The notes: generated by a model not told the origin, from the sequence alone. DNA of 64,000 bases from Anaerocolumna xylanovorans DSM 12503 (GCF_900143645.1 NZ_FRFD01000012.1:124001-188000), one strand, 5' to 3'; numbered from the stretch's first letter, positions 24,029 through 32,971 are shown. A program made the numbers and translations.

Positions 24029-24220
24029 TCTTTATTGCTCCTTCTATTCCTGCCTGTGTTTGCTTTATATTTTCTCAAACTCTTTGCTATACAAGGATAT
24101 CATAAACAGGCTCAATTGGAAAGTACTAATTAACACGGCAAATTAAGGACACGATATCCCTGAAAGATTTCTTTTTGAATTACCGCTTGAAAAAATTTTC
24201 GAATTTTTTTATTTTCTATC
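24029..24220. other. Divergent promoter spacer, left part
   Basis: Region between the ABC-F gene and nrdD. It holds A/T-rich sequence and the ABC-F ribosome site; no gene or strong signal beyond those listed separately. Confidence 0.4.
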
Positions 24221-24266
24221 TACAATATCTTGTGTGGATGTGTTATAATGCTACATGATATAGGTT
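24221..24266 (+). promoter_or_regulatory. Probable NrdR boxes flanking the nrdD -10 element
   Basis: Box 1 at 24221-24236 (TACAATATCTTGTGTG) is close to the NrdR palindrome; box 2 at 24251-24266 (CTACATGATATAGGTT) is weaker. Their starts are 30 bp apart, about three helical turns, as in known NrdR sites. A TATAAT at 24244-24249 lies between them, so NrdR-ATP/dATP binding would block initiation. nrdR itself is not in the window. Confidence 0.65.
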
Positions 24267-24304
24267 AGCCCCTAAGTAAATACATAGCAAAGAAAATACA
24301 TTTT

Positions 24305-24340
24305 TCAAGTAAGCAGACTTGCAATATGCATGGAGGATTA
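24305..24340 (+). repeat. Palindromic element, copy B, carrying the nrdD ribosome site
   Basis: CAAGT-AAGCAG-ACTTG followed by CAATATGCATGGAGGATTA. The GGAGG is the ribosome-binding site of nrdD (ATG at 24348). See the findings for the three-copy comparison. Confidence 0.6.
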
Positions 24341-24347
24341 GTGTCAG

Positions 24348-26468
24348 ATGATAAGAATAGTGAAAAAGGATAATACCAAAGAAGAATTTAACGTACAAAA
24401 GGTGCTGCAGGCAGTCGACAAGTCCGCACAGCGCGCTCTGATTCAATTTACAGATGAGGAGCACGATTTTATCTGTACGTTTGTGGAAGAAAAGGTTCTT
24501 TCCATGAACAGGGAGGAAATCTATATCCGGGAGATGCACAATATTGTAGAAGGCGCCTTAGAGAAAACCAATCCCCTTGTCGCAAAGAGCTACCGCGATT
24601 ACCGCAATTACAAGCAGGATTTTGTACATATGTTAGATGAGGTATATAAGAAGAGCCAGTCCATCATGTATATCGGTGATAAAGAGAACAGCAACACCGA
24701 CAGCGCCCTGGTATCCACCAAAAGAAGCCTTATCTTTAACCAGTTAAATAAAGAGCTTTACCAGAAATTTTTCCTTACCACCGAGGAATTACAGGCCGCC
24801 AGAGACGGTTATATCTATATCCACGACATGTCTGCCAGAAGAGACACCATGAACTGCTGCCTCTTTGATGTAAAGAGCGTACTAAAAGGCGGTTTTGAGA
24901 TGGGAAACCTCTGGTATAATGAGCCTAAGACTTTAAATGTGGCCTTTGATGTAATCGGTGATATTGTACTTAGTGCCGCCAGCCAGCAGTACGGCGGCTT
25001 TACCGTTCCCAGCGTGGATTTGCTGTTAGAGCCTTATGCAGAGAAATCCTATAAGCTCTTATATGATAAATACCTCTCTCTTGGAATTTCTTCCGAAAAA
25101 GCGGAAGAAGAAGCTCTTAAAGATGTAAAGATAGACTTTGAGCAGGGTTTTCAGGGCTGGGAATACAAATTTAATACCGTTGCTTCCAGCCGCGGGGATT
25201 ATCCCTTCATCACCGTTACTGCCGGAACCGGAAAGGGCCGTTTTGCCAAGATGGCTTCCATTGCGCTCCTTGATGTCCGAAGAAAAGGACAGGGTAAGAA
25301 GGAATGCAAGAAGCCGGTACTCTTTCCCAAGATTGTATTTCTTTATGATAAAAACCTTCACGGAGAGGGCTGCGAGCTGGAAGAAGTATTTGAAGCCGGA
25401 ATCCGCTGCTCCAGTAAGACCATGTATCCCGATTGGTTAAGCCTTACCGGAGAAGGTTATGTCCCCAGCATCTACAAGAAATACGGGCAAATTATAAGCC
25501 CTATGGGCTGCAGGGCTTTCCTTTCCCCCTGGTATAAGGAGGGAGGTATGTATCCGGCAAATGAAGAGGATACCCCTATCTTTACCGGACGCTTTAATAT
25601 TGGCGCCGTAAGCCTTCACCTTCCTATGATCCTTGCAAAAGCCAGACAGGAAGGAAAGGATTTTTATGAGGTGTTAGACTATTACCTTAACCTAATCCGT
25701 AAGCTTCACCTTCGCACCTATGATTATTTAAGCGAGCTTCGTGCTTCTACCAATCCCCTTGCCTATTGCGAAGGAGGCTTCTACGGCGGGCATTTAGGAA
25801 TTCATGATAAGATTAAGCCATTACTGGAATCTGCAACTGCCTCCTTTGGTATTACTGCCCTGAACGAATTGCAGCAGCTTTACAATAAAAAGTCCCTGGC
25901 AGAGGACGGTGCCTTTGCCATTGAAGCATTAGCTCATATCAATGAAAAGATTAATAAATTCAAAGAAGAAGACCACCGCCTGTACGCCATCTACGGCACA
26001 CCTGCAGAGAGCCTGTGCGGACTTCAGGTGCAGCAGTTCCGTAAGAAATACGGGATTATTGAGAATGTGTCCGACAGGGAGTATGTAAGCAACAGCTTCC
26101 ACTGCCACGTAACAGAAGAAATTACACCGACAAAGAAGCAGGATTTGGAATACCGCTTCTGGAACCTGTCAAACGGCGGAAAAATTCAGTATGTAAAGTA
26201 TCCTATTGATTACAATATCAACGCTATAAAGGCTTTGCTAAGACGGGCCATGGAGATGGGCTTTTATGAAGGTGTCAATCTTTCCTTAGCTTACTGTGAT
26301 GACTGCGGGCATCAGGAGCTTGAAATGGATATTTGCCCGAAATGCGGCAGCTCCAACCTTACAAAAATTGACCGTATGAACGGATACCTTTCCTATTCAA
26401 GAGTAAAGGGAGATACCCGTCTGAATGCGGCAAAAATGGCAGAAATCAAGGAAAGGAAAAGTATGTAA
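24348..26468 (+). CDS. nrdD: Anaerobic (class III) ribonucleoside-triphosphate reductase
   Basis: 706 residues. It reduces ribonucleoside triphosphates using a glycyl radical and formate under anaerobic conditions. An ATP-cone allosteric domain covers roughly residues 1-95 (VKKDNTKEEFNVQKVLQAVD). The core contains NCCLFDV and GIRCSSKTMYPDW with conserved Cys, a C-terminal zinc ribbon CDDCGHQELEMDICPKCG, and the radical-Gly loop RMNGYLSYSRVKGDTRLN. Its TAA overlaps the nrdG ATG (TAATG). The presence of both the cone and the NrdR boxes fits feedback control by dATP. Confidence 0.97.
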   Translation: MIRIVKKDNTKEEFNVQKVLQAVDKSAQRALIQFTDEEHDFICTFVEEKVLSMNREEIYIREMHNIVEGALEKTNPLVAKSYRDYRNYKQDFVHMLDEVYKKSQSIMYIGDKENSNTDSALVSTKRSLIFNQLNKELYQKFFLTTEELQAARDGYIYIHDMSARRDTMNCCLFDVKSVLKGGFEMGNLWYNEPKTLNVAFDVIGDIVLSAASQQYGGFTVPSVDLLLEPYAEKSYKLLYDKYLSLGISSEKAEEEALKDVKIDFEQGFQGWEYKFNTVASSRGDYPFITVTAGTGKGRFAKMASIALLDVRRKGQGKKECKKPVLFPKIVFLYDKNLHGEGCELEEVFEAGIRCSSKTMYPDWLSLTGEGYVPSIYKKYGQIISPMGCRAFLSPWYKEGGMYPANEEDTPIFTGRFNIGAVSLHLPMILAKARQEGKDFYEVLDYYLNLIRKLHLRTYDYLSELRASTNPLAYCEGGFYGGHLGIHDKIKPLLESATASFGITALNELQQLYNKKSLAEDGAFAIEALAHINEKINKFKEEDHRLYAIYGTPAESLCGLQVQQFRKKYGIIENVSDREYVSNSFHCHVTEEITPTKKQDLEYRFWNLSNGGKIQYVKYPIDYNINAIKALLRRAMEMGFYEGVNLSLAYCDDCGHQELEMDICPKCGSSNLTKIDRMNGYLSYSRVKGDTRLNAAKMAEIKERKSM

Positions 26469-26959
26469 TGCGCTATCACAATATAACCAAAGACGATATG
26501 CTTAACGGTACCGGCCTTCGGGTGGTATTATGGGTAGCCGGCTGTAATCATGGCTGCAAGGGCTGCCACAACCCTGTAACCTGGAATATAAACGGAGGTT
26601 TGCCCTTTGATGAGGCTGCCAAAGAAGAAATCTTTGAAGAGCTGAGAAAGCCTTACATAGAAGGCATCACCTTTTCCGGCGGAGACCCTTTGCATCCTGT
26701 AAACCGAAAGGATGTAGAGGACTTGATAACTGAAATAAGAATTAAATTCCCGGATAAGAATATCTGGCTGTATACGGGCTTTTCCTGGGAGGAAGTAAAA
26801 TACCTCCCCCTTGTTGAGAAGCTGGATGTTCTTGTGGACGGAAGATTTATAGAGGCTCTTAAGGACACGAAGCTTTACTGGAGGGGCAGCAGCAACCAGA
26901 AAGTTATTAATGTAAAGGAATCACTGATAAGGAACGCAATCGTTTCTATCATTCAGTAA
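26468..26959 (+). CDS. nrdG: Anaerobic ribonucleotide reductase activase
   Basis: 163 residues. Radical SAM enzyme that generates the glycyl radical on NrdD. The cluster-binding motif is AGCNHGCKGCHNPVTW (CxxxCxxC), followed by ITFSGGDPLHP, the SAM-contacting GGE-like segment. Length and the NGTGLRVVLWVAGC start match NrdG. The start codon shares one base with the nrdD stop, so the two are translated as a unit. Confidence 0.97.
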   Translation: MRYHNITKDDMLNGTGLRVVLWVAGCNHGCKGCHNPVTWNINGGLPFDEAAKEEIFEELRKPYIEGITFSGGDPLHPVNRKDVEDLITEIRIKFPDKNIWLYTGFSWEEVKYLPLVEKLDVLVDGRFIEALKDTKLYWRGSSNQKVINVKESLIRNAIVSIIQ

Positions 26960-26978
26960 GATAGCAGCAAAAATCATT

Positions 26979-27037
26979 TACAGGCTCCCCTTTATTTGTT
27001 ATTATTTGGATATACAGCAATAAAGGGGGAAACTGTA
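26979..27037. terminator. Long hairpin between nrdG and the convergent gene
   Basis: TACAG.CTCCCCTTTATT pairs with AATAAAGGGGG.AACTGTA around a ~22-nt loop. A T-rich stretch follows only on the minus-strand side (ATGATTTTTGC), so it is more likely the terminator of the gene at 27062-27463, perhaps acting in both directions. Confidence 0.5.
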
Positions 27038-27061
27038 GAAAAAGCTCTCTGTTCCAATACT

Positions 27062-27463
27062 CTACAGTAATAAAATAACAAACAAAATAGCTGCAGCCAC
27101 AATAAGCTGTATTCTGGTCCCCCAGACCATTTTCCGAATTGCAGTCTTGGGATTATCATATTTTGATATGTAGTAGCAGCCTTCTTTTCTGGTGTATAAT
27201 ATCACACCGCCCATTCTATAATACTGTCCCACCCTACCTTTCCTATACTCAATTAAATTAACTGCCAGCATCCCGTGGTATTGATGATCTTCCGTTTCCA
27301 CATAAAACATGGGAACCGGTTCATATTCGGAATCAGCCGTAGGCATTGCTTTCTGCAAAATCTTCAGCTGATACGGTCCCCGGTATTCTAAATGTTTCTT
27401 TCTGCAGGTACGAACCAGTTTCATCATTACATACTTCCAGTTATAATGAATAATCTTTTTCAC
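27062..27463 (-). CDS. Small protein of unknown function with C-terminal membrane anchor
   Basis: Up to 133 residues. A soluble, basic part (HLEYRGPYQLKILQKAMPTAD, GQYYRMGGVILYTRKEGCYY) is followed by one hydrophobic helix at the very C-terminus (IQLIVAAAILFVILLL), giving a tail-anchored layout. The start is uncertain: a GTG at 27463 lies directly on a perfect AAAGGAGGTGA ribosome site, an ATT at 27454 has ideal spacing from it, and the first ATG (27427) has only a weak GGAAG. I do not recognise the family. It lies between the nrdDG hairpin and the MutS-like gene. Confidence 0.6.
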   Translation of the reverse strand: MKKIIHYNWKYVMMKLVRTCRKKHLEYRGPYQLKILQKAMPTADSEYEPVPMFYVETEDHQYHGMLAVNLIEYRKGRVGQYYRMGGVILYTRKEGCYYISKYDNPKTAIRKMVWGTRIQLIVAAAILFVILLL

Positions 27464-27563
27464 CTCCTTTTTCCTGTTATCAAGCTGAATTTATGTTGTT
27501 TCCTTTTATCTGTAAAATTGTCGTTTTTCGAAACCAGCCTTCATTGTTCGGATGCACAGTGGG

Positions 27564-29240
27564 TCAAAGCCACTTATGCGAATGACTCCAGGAACCGCTT
27601 TTTATGTAATCATCCAATCTTTTATTTGCCCGTTCGATAATGTTGTCTGCATATCCCATCATTTTTAGAAGTTTAATTGCATTTCTGGTGGTTGATATTC
27701 CTTTATGAAGCTGATAATCAAAGGTAATTTCATCCTCTGTAACTTTTTCTCTGAAATGATAATTGGAATATAGTCCTTCCAATATAGAAGCCAGCTCAAT
27801 ATCATGTGTCGCAGCTATGCATATTGCATTATCACTGCCAAGCTCGGTTAATATTTCCGAAGATGCTGCAATCCTCTCCAGGGTATTGGTACCGCGGAGC
27901 ACTTCATCAATACAGCATAATACAGGCCTTTGCCTGTCCCCCCTTTCCAGGATGCGCTTTATTGATTTAATTTCAACTATAAAATAACTTTCCTGATTCA
28001 CAAGGTTATCCGTTAATGCCATGGATGTAAACACTTGAAAGTAGTTTGCGTGATAATATCTGGCGGTTGAAATAAATATCGTCTGAGATAATATGGCATT
28101 TATTGCTACCGTCTTTAAAAATGTGGACTTGCCGGAAGCATTGGAACCGGTCAGGATAATGCTCTTATCTTCTCTGATGGAATTCGTTACCGGCTGTTCA
28201 ATCAGTGGATGATACAACCCCTCTGCCTCCAGTATCTTCTTATCCTCCTTACAGAAATCCGGGCTTGAAAAATACGGCAGCTGTCTTTTATAAGAAGCCA
28301 CACAAATCATGGAATCCAGAAAGCCAATTATTTCATACAGCTGTTCTACCTTATCAAAATGGGCAGTTATGGTTCTTGACAGGCTATGCAGGATGATAAT
28401 ATCCGCATGGGTCAGAATACGGATATAGTCTAATATCAGGTCAGCCGCATCCGTGACAATTCCTGTACCATGATTTGTTAAAAAAATCGATTTTATTTGT
28501 ATCCATTTAAAATATTTTCTGATATCTTTTAGTTTGGCAGCGTAGCTTTCCATCTCCTCATCCCTTTGCATTTCTAAATGACCGGCGGCCTTTAGCATCT
28601 TTGCAAAGCACTTTAAGTACCACTGATGAAAATCCGGGATTCTTTTCATTGTTTTATAGTAAGATATCCTGGACAGAATAATACAGCCTGTTAAAGCCAA
28701 ACCTCCGGCCCATAAATTGTAAAACAGCAAAAGGCATGATAAAACAAAGCTAAAGAGCACCAGTAAATGAGGATAGATGGAGCCTATCCTTATTTCTCTG
28801 CATTTATCTAAGGTTTCATAGACGGAATGGTTATAGCTTCTTCCGATCTTCCATAAAATCATTTGCAGCCGTATTCTTAGCTCATCCTTTTCATCGATGG
28901 CTTTTGTGATTCTATCTCTTTCTTTTAATACTTCTTCTCTGTTTTCTGTCTTATGAAGCAAAGCATATAAATACTCTGTTCCTATATTGGTAATGGAGGT
29001 ATTCATCTCATTAAATATCCGGTTCATATCCAGATCATTCCATGTGATATCGTCCACATCCGTACAGGATTTTTTGCAATTATAATAGTACCTTATGCTG
29101 TCTATTTCAGCTTCACAGTGAAGATTTCCTTTTTCTTTTCCAAAATCTTTTATCACAACATCTTTTAGTAACCTATTTTTTCTTATATCTAAAGCCGTTA
29201 AGATTACAAGTGTCGCTAAAACCAATCCGATTAATTGCAT
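27564..29240 (-). CDS. MutS-family ATPase with transmembrane segments
   Basis: 558 residues. There is an N-terminal hydrophobic helix (LIGLVLATLVILTAL) and a central hydrophobic pair (about 155-190: LLVLFSFVLSCLLLFYNL, then GLALTGCIILSRISYY). The C-terminal ATPase domain is MutS type: Walker A TGSNASGKSTFLK, then VLCCIDEVLRGTNTLERIAAS (Walker B and dimer-contact loop) and AATHDIEL. The mismatch-recognition N-terminal domain and the Smr domain are both absent. Known MutS2-like proteins are soluble, so a membrane-bound role is unexplained. ATG at 29240 follows GGAGG. Monocistronic by spacing. Confidence 0.82.
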   Translation of the reverse strand: MQLIGLVLATLVILTALDIRKNRLLKDVVIKDFGKEKGNLHCEAEIDSIRYYYNCKKSCTDVDDITWNDLDMNRIFNEMNTSITNIGTEYLYALLHKTENREEVLKERDRITKAIDEKDELRIRLQMILWKIGRSYNHSVYETLDKCREIRIGSIYPHLLVLFSFVLSCLLLFYNLWAGGLALTGCIILSRISYYKTMKRIPDFHQWYLKCFAKMLKAAGHLEMQRDEEMESYAAKLKDIRKYFKWIQIKSIFLTNHGTGIVTDAADLILDYIRILTHADIIILHSLSRTITAHFDKVEQLYEIIGFLDSMICVASYKRQLPYFSSPDFCKEDKKILEAEGLYHPLIEQPVTNSIREDKSIILTGSNASGKSTFLKTVAINAILSQTIFISTARYYHANYFQVFTSMALTDNLVNQESYFIVEIKSIKRILERGDRQRPVLCCIDEVLRGTNTLERIAASSEILTELGSDNAICIAATHDIELASILEGLYSNYHFREKVTEDEITFDYQLHKGISTTRNAIKLLKMMGYADNIIERANKRLDDYIKSGSWSHSHKWL

Positions 29241-29411
29241 CTGCTGCCTCCAGTCATGATTTTTTGCCAGGTCTTCACAAGTAAATATTTTACTGAATAA
29301 TATAATAAATTCTGAAAAATAGCAATATTCGATTCCTCTGCCAAATACTTTTTCTCTTATTCCAACATAATAAATGTATAATTAATACTATTTTAGGTGT
29401 TTAATAAAAAA

Positions 29412-29457
29412 GAAGGCATCCTGCATTCAGTTTCGTTTCTGAATACAACATGCCTTC
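29412..29457 (-). terminator. Terminator of the phosphofructokinase gene
   Basis: Minus-strand stem GAAGGCAT...TTCAG / CTGAA...ATGCCTTC followed by TTTTTTATT. It is located about 30 bp after the stop. Confidence 0.88.
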
Positions 29458-29487
29458 TCTCCTTTAATACAACTATATGGGTTTCCT

Positions 29488-30735
29488 TTATCTTCCGCCT
29501 ACATATTCCAGATGCATGGGCAGTCCGTTTACCATAATCGGCATTACTTCTCCCATAATCAACGGTTTGGCATACCGGATGAACTCTTCACTCATTCCGT
29601 CATCCCCTTGGTTAATCCAGCTTAGGGGAACATTTTTCTCCATATTGGCTATCTGTTTGATGTTATGTGTCTCATAAGTACAATGGTAAGGGGAATCGGA
29701 TACCCTCTTAATAACTGCCATCTCACCGGTCACTCCGTCAGCCGCAGCCATAACACCCCTTCTTCCTACTTCAAAGGCCTCTTCAATGTCAGAAAGAGAC
29801 GCTATGTGGGAGGCACATCTTTGCAGGGTATTAAGCTCAATGGCTCTTGTCTTGCAGCCAAGCTCCTTCTTCACCAGCGCTGATAAATAGGCACCGGCAC
29901 CGGTTAACATGGTATGTCCGAATTCGTCTACATAAAACTCCTTATCAGAAAGCTCACAGACGAATCTTCCGTCTGCCAGGTGGATTCCTTCAGAGACTGC
30001 TATTACCAGCGATTGCTTTTCTTTTTGTAAGGAATTAATATCCTTTAAAAAAGTCTCTTTATCAAAATCTTTCTCCGGAAGATAGATGCGGTCTGCTCCT
30101 TCACAATCCTGCCCCTTTGAAAGGGCCGCGGCAGCCGTAAGCCACCCTGCATGCCTTCCCATAATTTCTATAATCGTCAGATTCTTCTGGTTATACACCA
30201 GACTGTCTCTGATAATTTCCTTGGTAGCCGCGGCTATAAACTTGGCTGCACTTCCATAACCCGGTGTATGATCCGTTATCTCAAGGTCATTATCTATGGT
30301 CTTTGGAATTCCAATAAAGCGAATAGGACTGCTTATAAGTTCGCCGTATTCTGAAAGCTTTCGTATAGAATCCATGGAGTCATTGCCTCCGATATAGAAA
30401 AATGCCGATATATCCTGTTCCTTTAATATCCGGAATAACTTCTCGTAATCCTTTGCATCCTTGTTATAATCCGGGAGCTTATACCGGCAGGACCCAAGAT
30501 ATGCGGCAGGTGTTCTCTTTAGCAGTTCCAGTTCCAAATCACAGGTTATCTTTTCTGACAAATCAATCAGCTTTCCTGCTAAAAGTCCCTGGATTCCATG
30601 CAGCATTCCAAATACCTTTTCTGCACCCAGTTCCTTTCCTGCCTTGTAAACACCTGCAAGGCTGGAATTGATTGCCGCAGTTGGTCCTCCTGATTGTCCT
30701 ACTATGATATTACCTGTTATCTTGCCTAAGTACAT
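29488..30735 (-). CDS. Pyrophosphate-type 6-phosphofructokinase
   Basis: 415 residues from the ATG at 30735 (GGAG at good spacing); the ORF runs 22 codons further upstream without a ribosome site. The phosphate-donor loop is GGNDSMDS, where ATP-dependent enzymes have GGDGS, and GIPKTIDNDL carries the Lys typical of PPi enzymes. PGYGSAAKF and MGRHAGWL are substrate-binding landmarks. It would use PPi to phosphorylate fructose 6-phosphate, reversibly, in glycolysis. That pairs with the CBS-regulated pyrophosphatase at 10.7 kb as a competing consumer of PPi. The donor assignment is inferred from the loop residues. Confidence 0.9.
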   Translation of the reverse strand: MYLGKITGNIIVGQSGGPTAAINSSLAGVYKAGKELGAEKVFGMLHGIQGLLAGKLIDLSEKITCDLELELLKRTPAAYLGSCRYKLPDYNKDAKDYEKLFRILKEQDISAFFYIGGNDSMDSIRKLSEYGELISSPIRFIGIPKTIDNDLEITDHTPGYGSAAKFIAAATKEIIRDSLVYNQKNLTIIEIMGRHAGWLTAAAALSKGQDCEGADRIYLPEKDFDKETFLKDINSLQKEKQSLVIAVSEGIHLADGRFVCELSDKEFYVDEFGHTMLTGAGAYLSALVKKELGCKTRAIELNTLQRCASHIASLSDIEEAFEVGRRGVMAAADGVTGEMAVIKRVSDSPYHCTYETHNIKQIANMEKNVPLSWINQGDDGMSEEFIRYAKPLIMGEVMPIMVNGLPMHLEYVGGR

Positions 30736-30828
30736 TCTAATGTCTCCTTCTAAATACGGGGTTATCTGTTCTCGTCTGACTTTGCCAGTAAAAGATATCA
30801 TTCTGCAAGGAATATGTCAATATAAAAG

Positions 30829-31722
30829 CTACATTTTTTCGACATAATTCATTAACTCCTGCTTTTCGTAAATCAGATTACTTAAGGCAGCAAAGTCAGA
30901 TAAGGTAAGCGCCTCTCCCCTGATACTTGGAGACAGATTAAGCTCTGTGATTGCCTCTGTGATAAGTTCTTTGGAAAGCTTGATTTCCTCATTGTTATTA
31001 AGACCGTTGGCAAGGGTCTTCCTCCTTTGATTAAAAGAAGCACGGATTAGTTTAAACAAAAGGTTCTCATCCTTAATGACCACCGGCTTTTCATCATGAA
31101 GCGTAAGCCTGATTACTGCCGAACCCACATTAGGTCTTGGCATAAAGCAGTTGGGAGGAACATTAGCAGCAATATAGGGTTTTGCATAGTACTGAACGGC
31201 CAGGGACAGGGCACCGTAATCCTTGCCTCCGGGACCTGCCTGCATCCTGTCGGCAACCTCTTTTTGTACCATGACGGTTATATTCTCCACCGGAACATGG
31301 GCCTCGAACAATCCCATAATAATAGGAGTTGTGATATAATAGGGAAGGTTTGCCACTACCTTAACGGGCTTTCCTGCATTTCTTTCCTGTACCAGCCTGT
31401 TTAAATCCACTTTTAAGATATCTTCATTTAAGATGGTGACATTATCATAGGCGGAAAGAGTATCCTCTAATATCGGTATCAGGTTTTTGTCAATTTCAAC
31501 TGCGACCACTTCTCGTGCCGCTTCACAGAGGTACTGGGTAAGGGTACCGATTCCCGGTCCGATTTCCACTACCAGGTCGTCCTTCGTTACCTCCGCTGCC
31601 TTTACGATCTTATCCAGAACGCGAGTATCGATTAAAAAATTCTGTCCGTACTTTTTCTGAAAATTAAAATGATATTTATTTAATACCTCTATTGTTTCCT
31701 TGGGATTTCCCAGAGTTGCCAT
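30829..31722 (-). CDS. ksgA: 16S rRNA dimethyladenosine transferase KsgA/RsmA
   Basis: 297 residues from the ATG at 31722 (AAAGGA 7 nt upstream). It dimethylates A1518 and A1519 in helix 45 of 16S rRNA late in 30S assembly. KKYGQNFLID, the SAM loop VEIGPGIGTLTQYL, the acidic motif VAVEIDK, and VANLPYYITTPI (NLPY) are all intact. The tatD gene lies 78 bp upstream on the same strand, a common tatD-ksgA arrangement in Firmicutes. Confidence 0.97.
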   Translation of the reverse strand: MATLGNPKETIEVLNKYHFNFQKKYGQNFLIDTRVLDKIVKAAEVTKDDLVVEIGPGIGTLTQYLCEAAREVVAVEIDKNLIPILEDTLSAYDNVTILNEDILKVDLNRLVQERNAGKPVKVVANLPYYITTPIIMGLFEAHVPVENITVMVQKEVADRMQAGPGGKDYGALSLAVQYYAKPYIAANVPPNCFMPRPNVGSAVIRLTLHDEKPVVIKDENLLFKLIRASFNQRRKTLANGLNNNEEIKLSKELITEAITELNLSPSIRGEALTLSDFAALSNLIYEKQELMNYVEKM

Positions 31723-31800
31723 CCATACGTCCTTTCTGTGCTGCCGAAAGAAAGTATCTGCTCTTTCTTCTTGCAACTTTTATTAATTCATATTTTTCAG

Positions 31801-32568
31801 TCAGTTTAAACGGTATACCTTCCTTGCATTCTGCTCTGTTACAGCAATCACTGTTTCATAGTCTAATCCCTTGATTTCGGCTATCTTTTGTGCCACATAG
31901 GTTAGATTTAGCGAGGAATTTCTCTTTCCTCTGTTCGGCTCCGGAGCCAGGTACGGTGAGTCTGTTTCCAACACCAGACTTTCTATGGGTGCGTATTCTA
32001 CCACTTCCTTGAGCTTTTTCGCATTTTTAAAGGTCAGCACCCCTCCGATTCCCAGATAAAAGCCCATGTCAATATAGGCCTTTGCCATTTCTTTCGCATA
32101 GGAAAAGCAATGTATGATGCCGCCTACGGATTTCAAGTTGCTGCTTTGTATCATCTTAAGGGTGTCCTCTGCCGCATCTCTGCTATGGATAACCGCCGGA
32201 AGCTTAACTTCTTTGGCAAGCTCCATCTGTCTTAGGAACCATTCTTTCTGGATTTCTCTCTCCGGTGTATCCCAGTAATAATCAAGTCCTATTTCTCCAA
32301 CGGCAACCACTTTCTGGTTCTTGCAGGCTTCTCTTAACCGGCCAAAATTCTCCTCTGTCAGCTCTCCTGTTTCGCTTGGATGCACTCCTACCGCTGCATA
32401 AAAAAACGGGTATTTTTCTGCCAGCTTAAGAGAAGCCCCGGAGCTTTCAAGACTTGCTCCGATATTAACTACATAGCCGATTCCGGCGTCCTTTAAGCTT
32501 TCTATTAATTCACTTCTGTCTTCATTAAATGCTTCATCATCATAATGCGCATGCGTCTCAAAAATCAT
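31801..32568 (-). CDS. TatD-family metal-dependent hydrolase
   Basis: 255 residues from the ATG at 32568, which follows the GGGGGT of palindromic element C. A longer in-frame start is not supported. The TIM-barrel metal motifs are present: ETHAHYDD at the N-terminus (HxH), VGEIGLDYYW (Glu), VIHSRDA and GIIHCFS (His), and LETDSPYLAP (Asp). TatD/YcfH proteins are Mg-dependent 3'-5' nucleases or D-aminoacyl-tRNA-like hydrolases. Upstream of ksgA on the same strand. Confidence 0.95.
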   Translation of the reverse strand: MIFETHAHYDDEAFNEDRSELIESLKDAGIGYVVNIGASLESSGASLKLAEKYPFFYAAVGVHPSETGELTEENFGRLREACKNQKVVAVGEIGLDYYWDTPEREIQKEWFLRQMELAKEVKLPAVIHSRDAAEDTLKMIQSSNLKSVGGIIHCFSYAKEMAKAYIDMGFYLGIGGVLTFKNAKKLKEVVEYAPIESLVLETDSPYLAPEPNRGKRNSSLNLTYVAQKIAEIKGLDYETVIAVTEQNARKVYRLN

Positions 32569-32569
32569 A

Positions 32570-32606
32570 ATAACCCCCATGCATTTCGCAAGTTTACTTG
32601 CGAAAC
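32570..32606 (-). repeat. Palindromic element, copy C, carrying the tatD ribosome site
   Basis: Minus strand: TTTCGCAAG-TAAA-CTTGCGAAA followed by TGCATGGGGGTTATT and then the tatD ATG. GGGGG is the ribosome site. Same build as copies A and B. Confidence 0.6.
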
Positions 32607-32753
32607 TGCCCAAATAAAAAGTGAGAATTGTTTTTTTAATTTTCACACTAACCTCTTTTGTGAATATCAACTCTTTGATTTGATATTCCTGAATACGCAG
32701 TTAAAAATTTTAAAATTTATATTTACAAGTTAATGACGTAATTCCATTAAGAC

Positions 32754-32783
32754 ATTATACGTGATTACCTATCTGTTTGTCCA
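32754..32783 (-). promoter_or_regulatory. Candidate promoter of tatD-ksgA
   Basis: Minus strand: TGGACA (32783-32778), 18-nt spacer, TATAAT (32759-32754). It implies a leader of about 180 nt that includes element C. Confidence 0.55.
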
Positions 32784-32971
32784 TGATTTCTTCCATATTC
32801 ACTAGTCTTTTCCTTTCTTCTCTCCATTTCCCTGAATCTTATCTTTTAGAGATGAGACACTATGAATGAAGAACATTTTGTTCTTTTTTATTGCATCTGT
32901 CAACGCCTTATAAAATAATAAAAGCAAGAATTAGTATATGCATTTTTATTATTTTTAGAAAGGAACCTACT
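32784..32971. other. Intergenic region upstream of cotJ
   Basis: Holds a short hairpin AAGAACA-TTT-TGTTCTT followed by TTTT (about 32873-32889), which looks like a small plus-strand terminator or attenuator before cotJA. I could not identify a sigma-E promoter with confidence. Confidence 0.4.
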
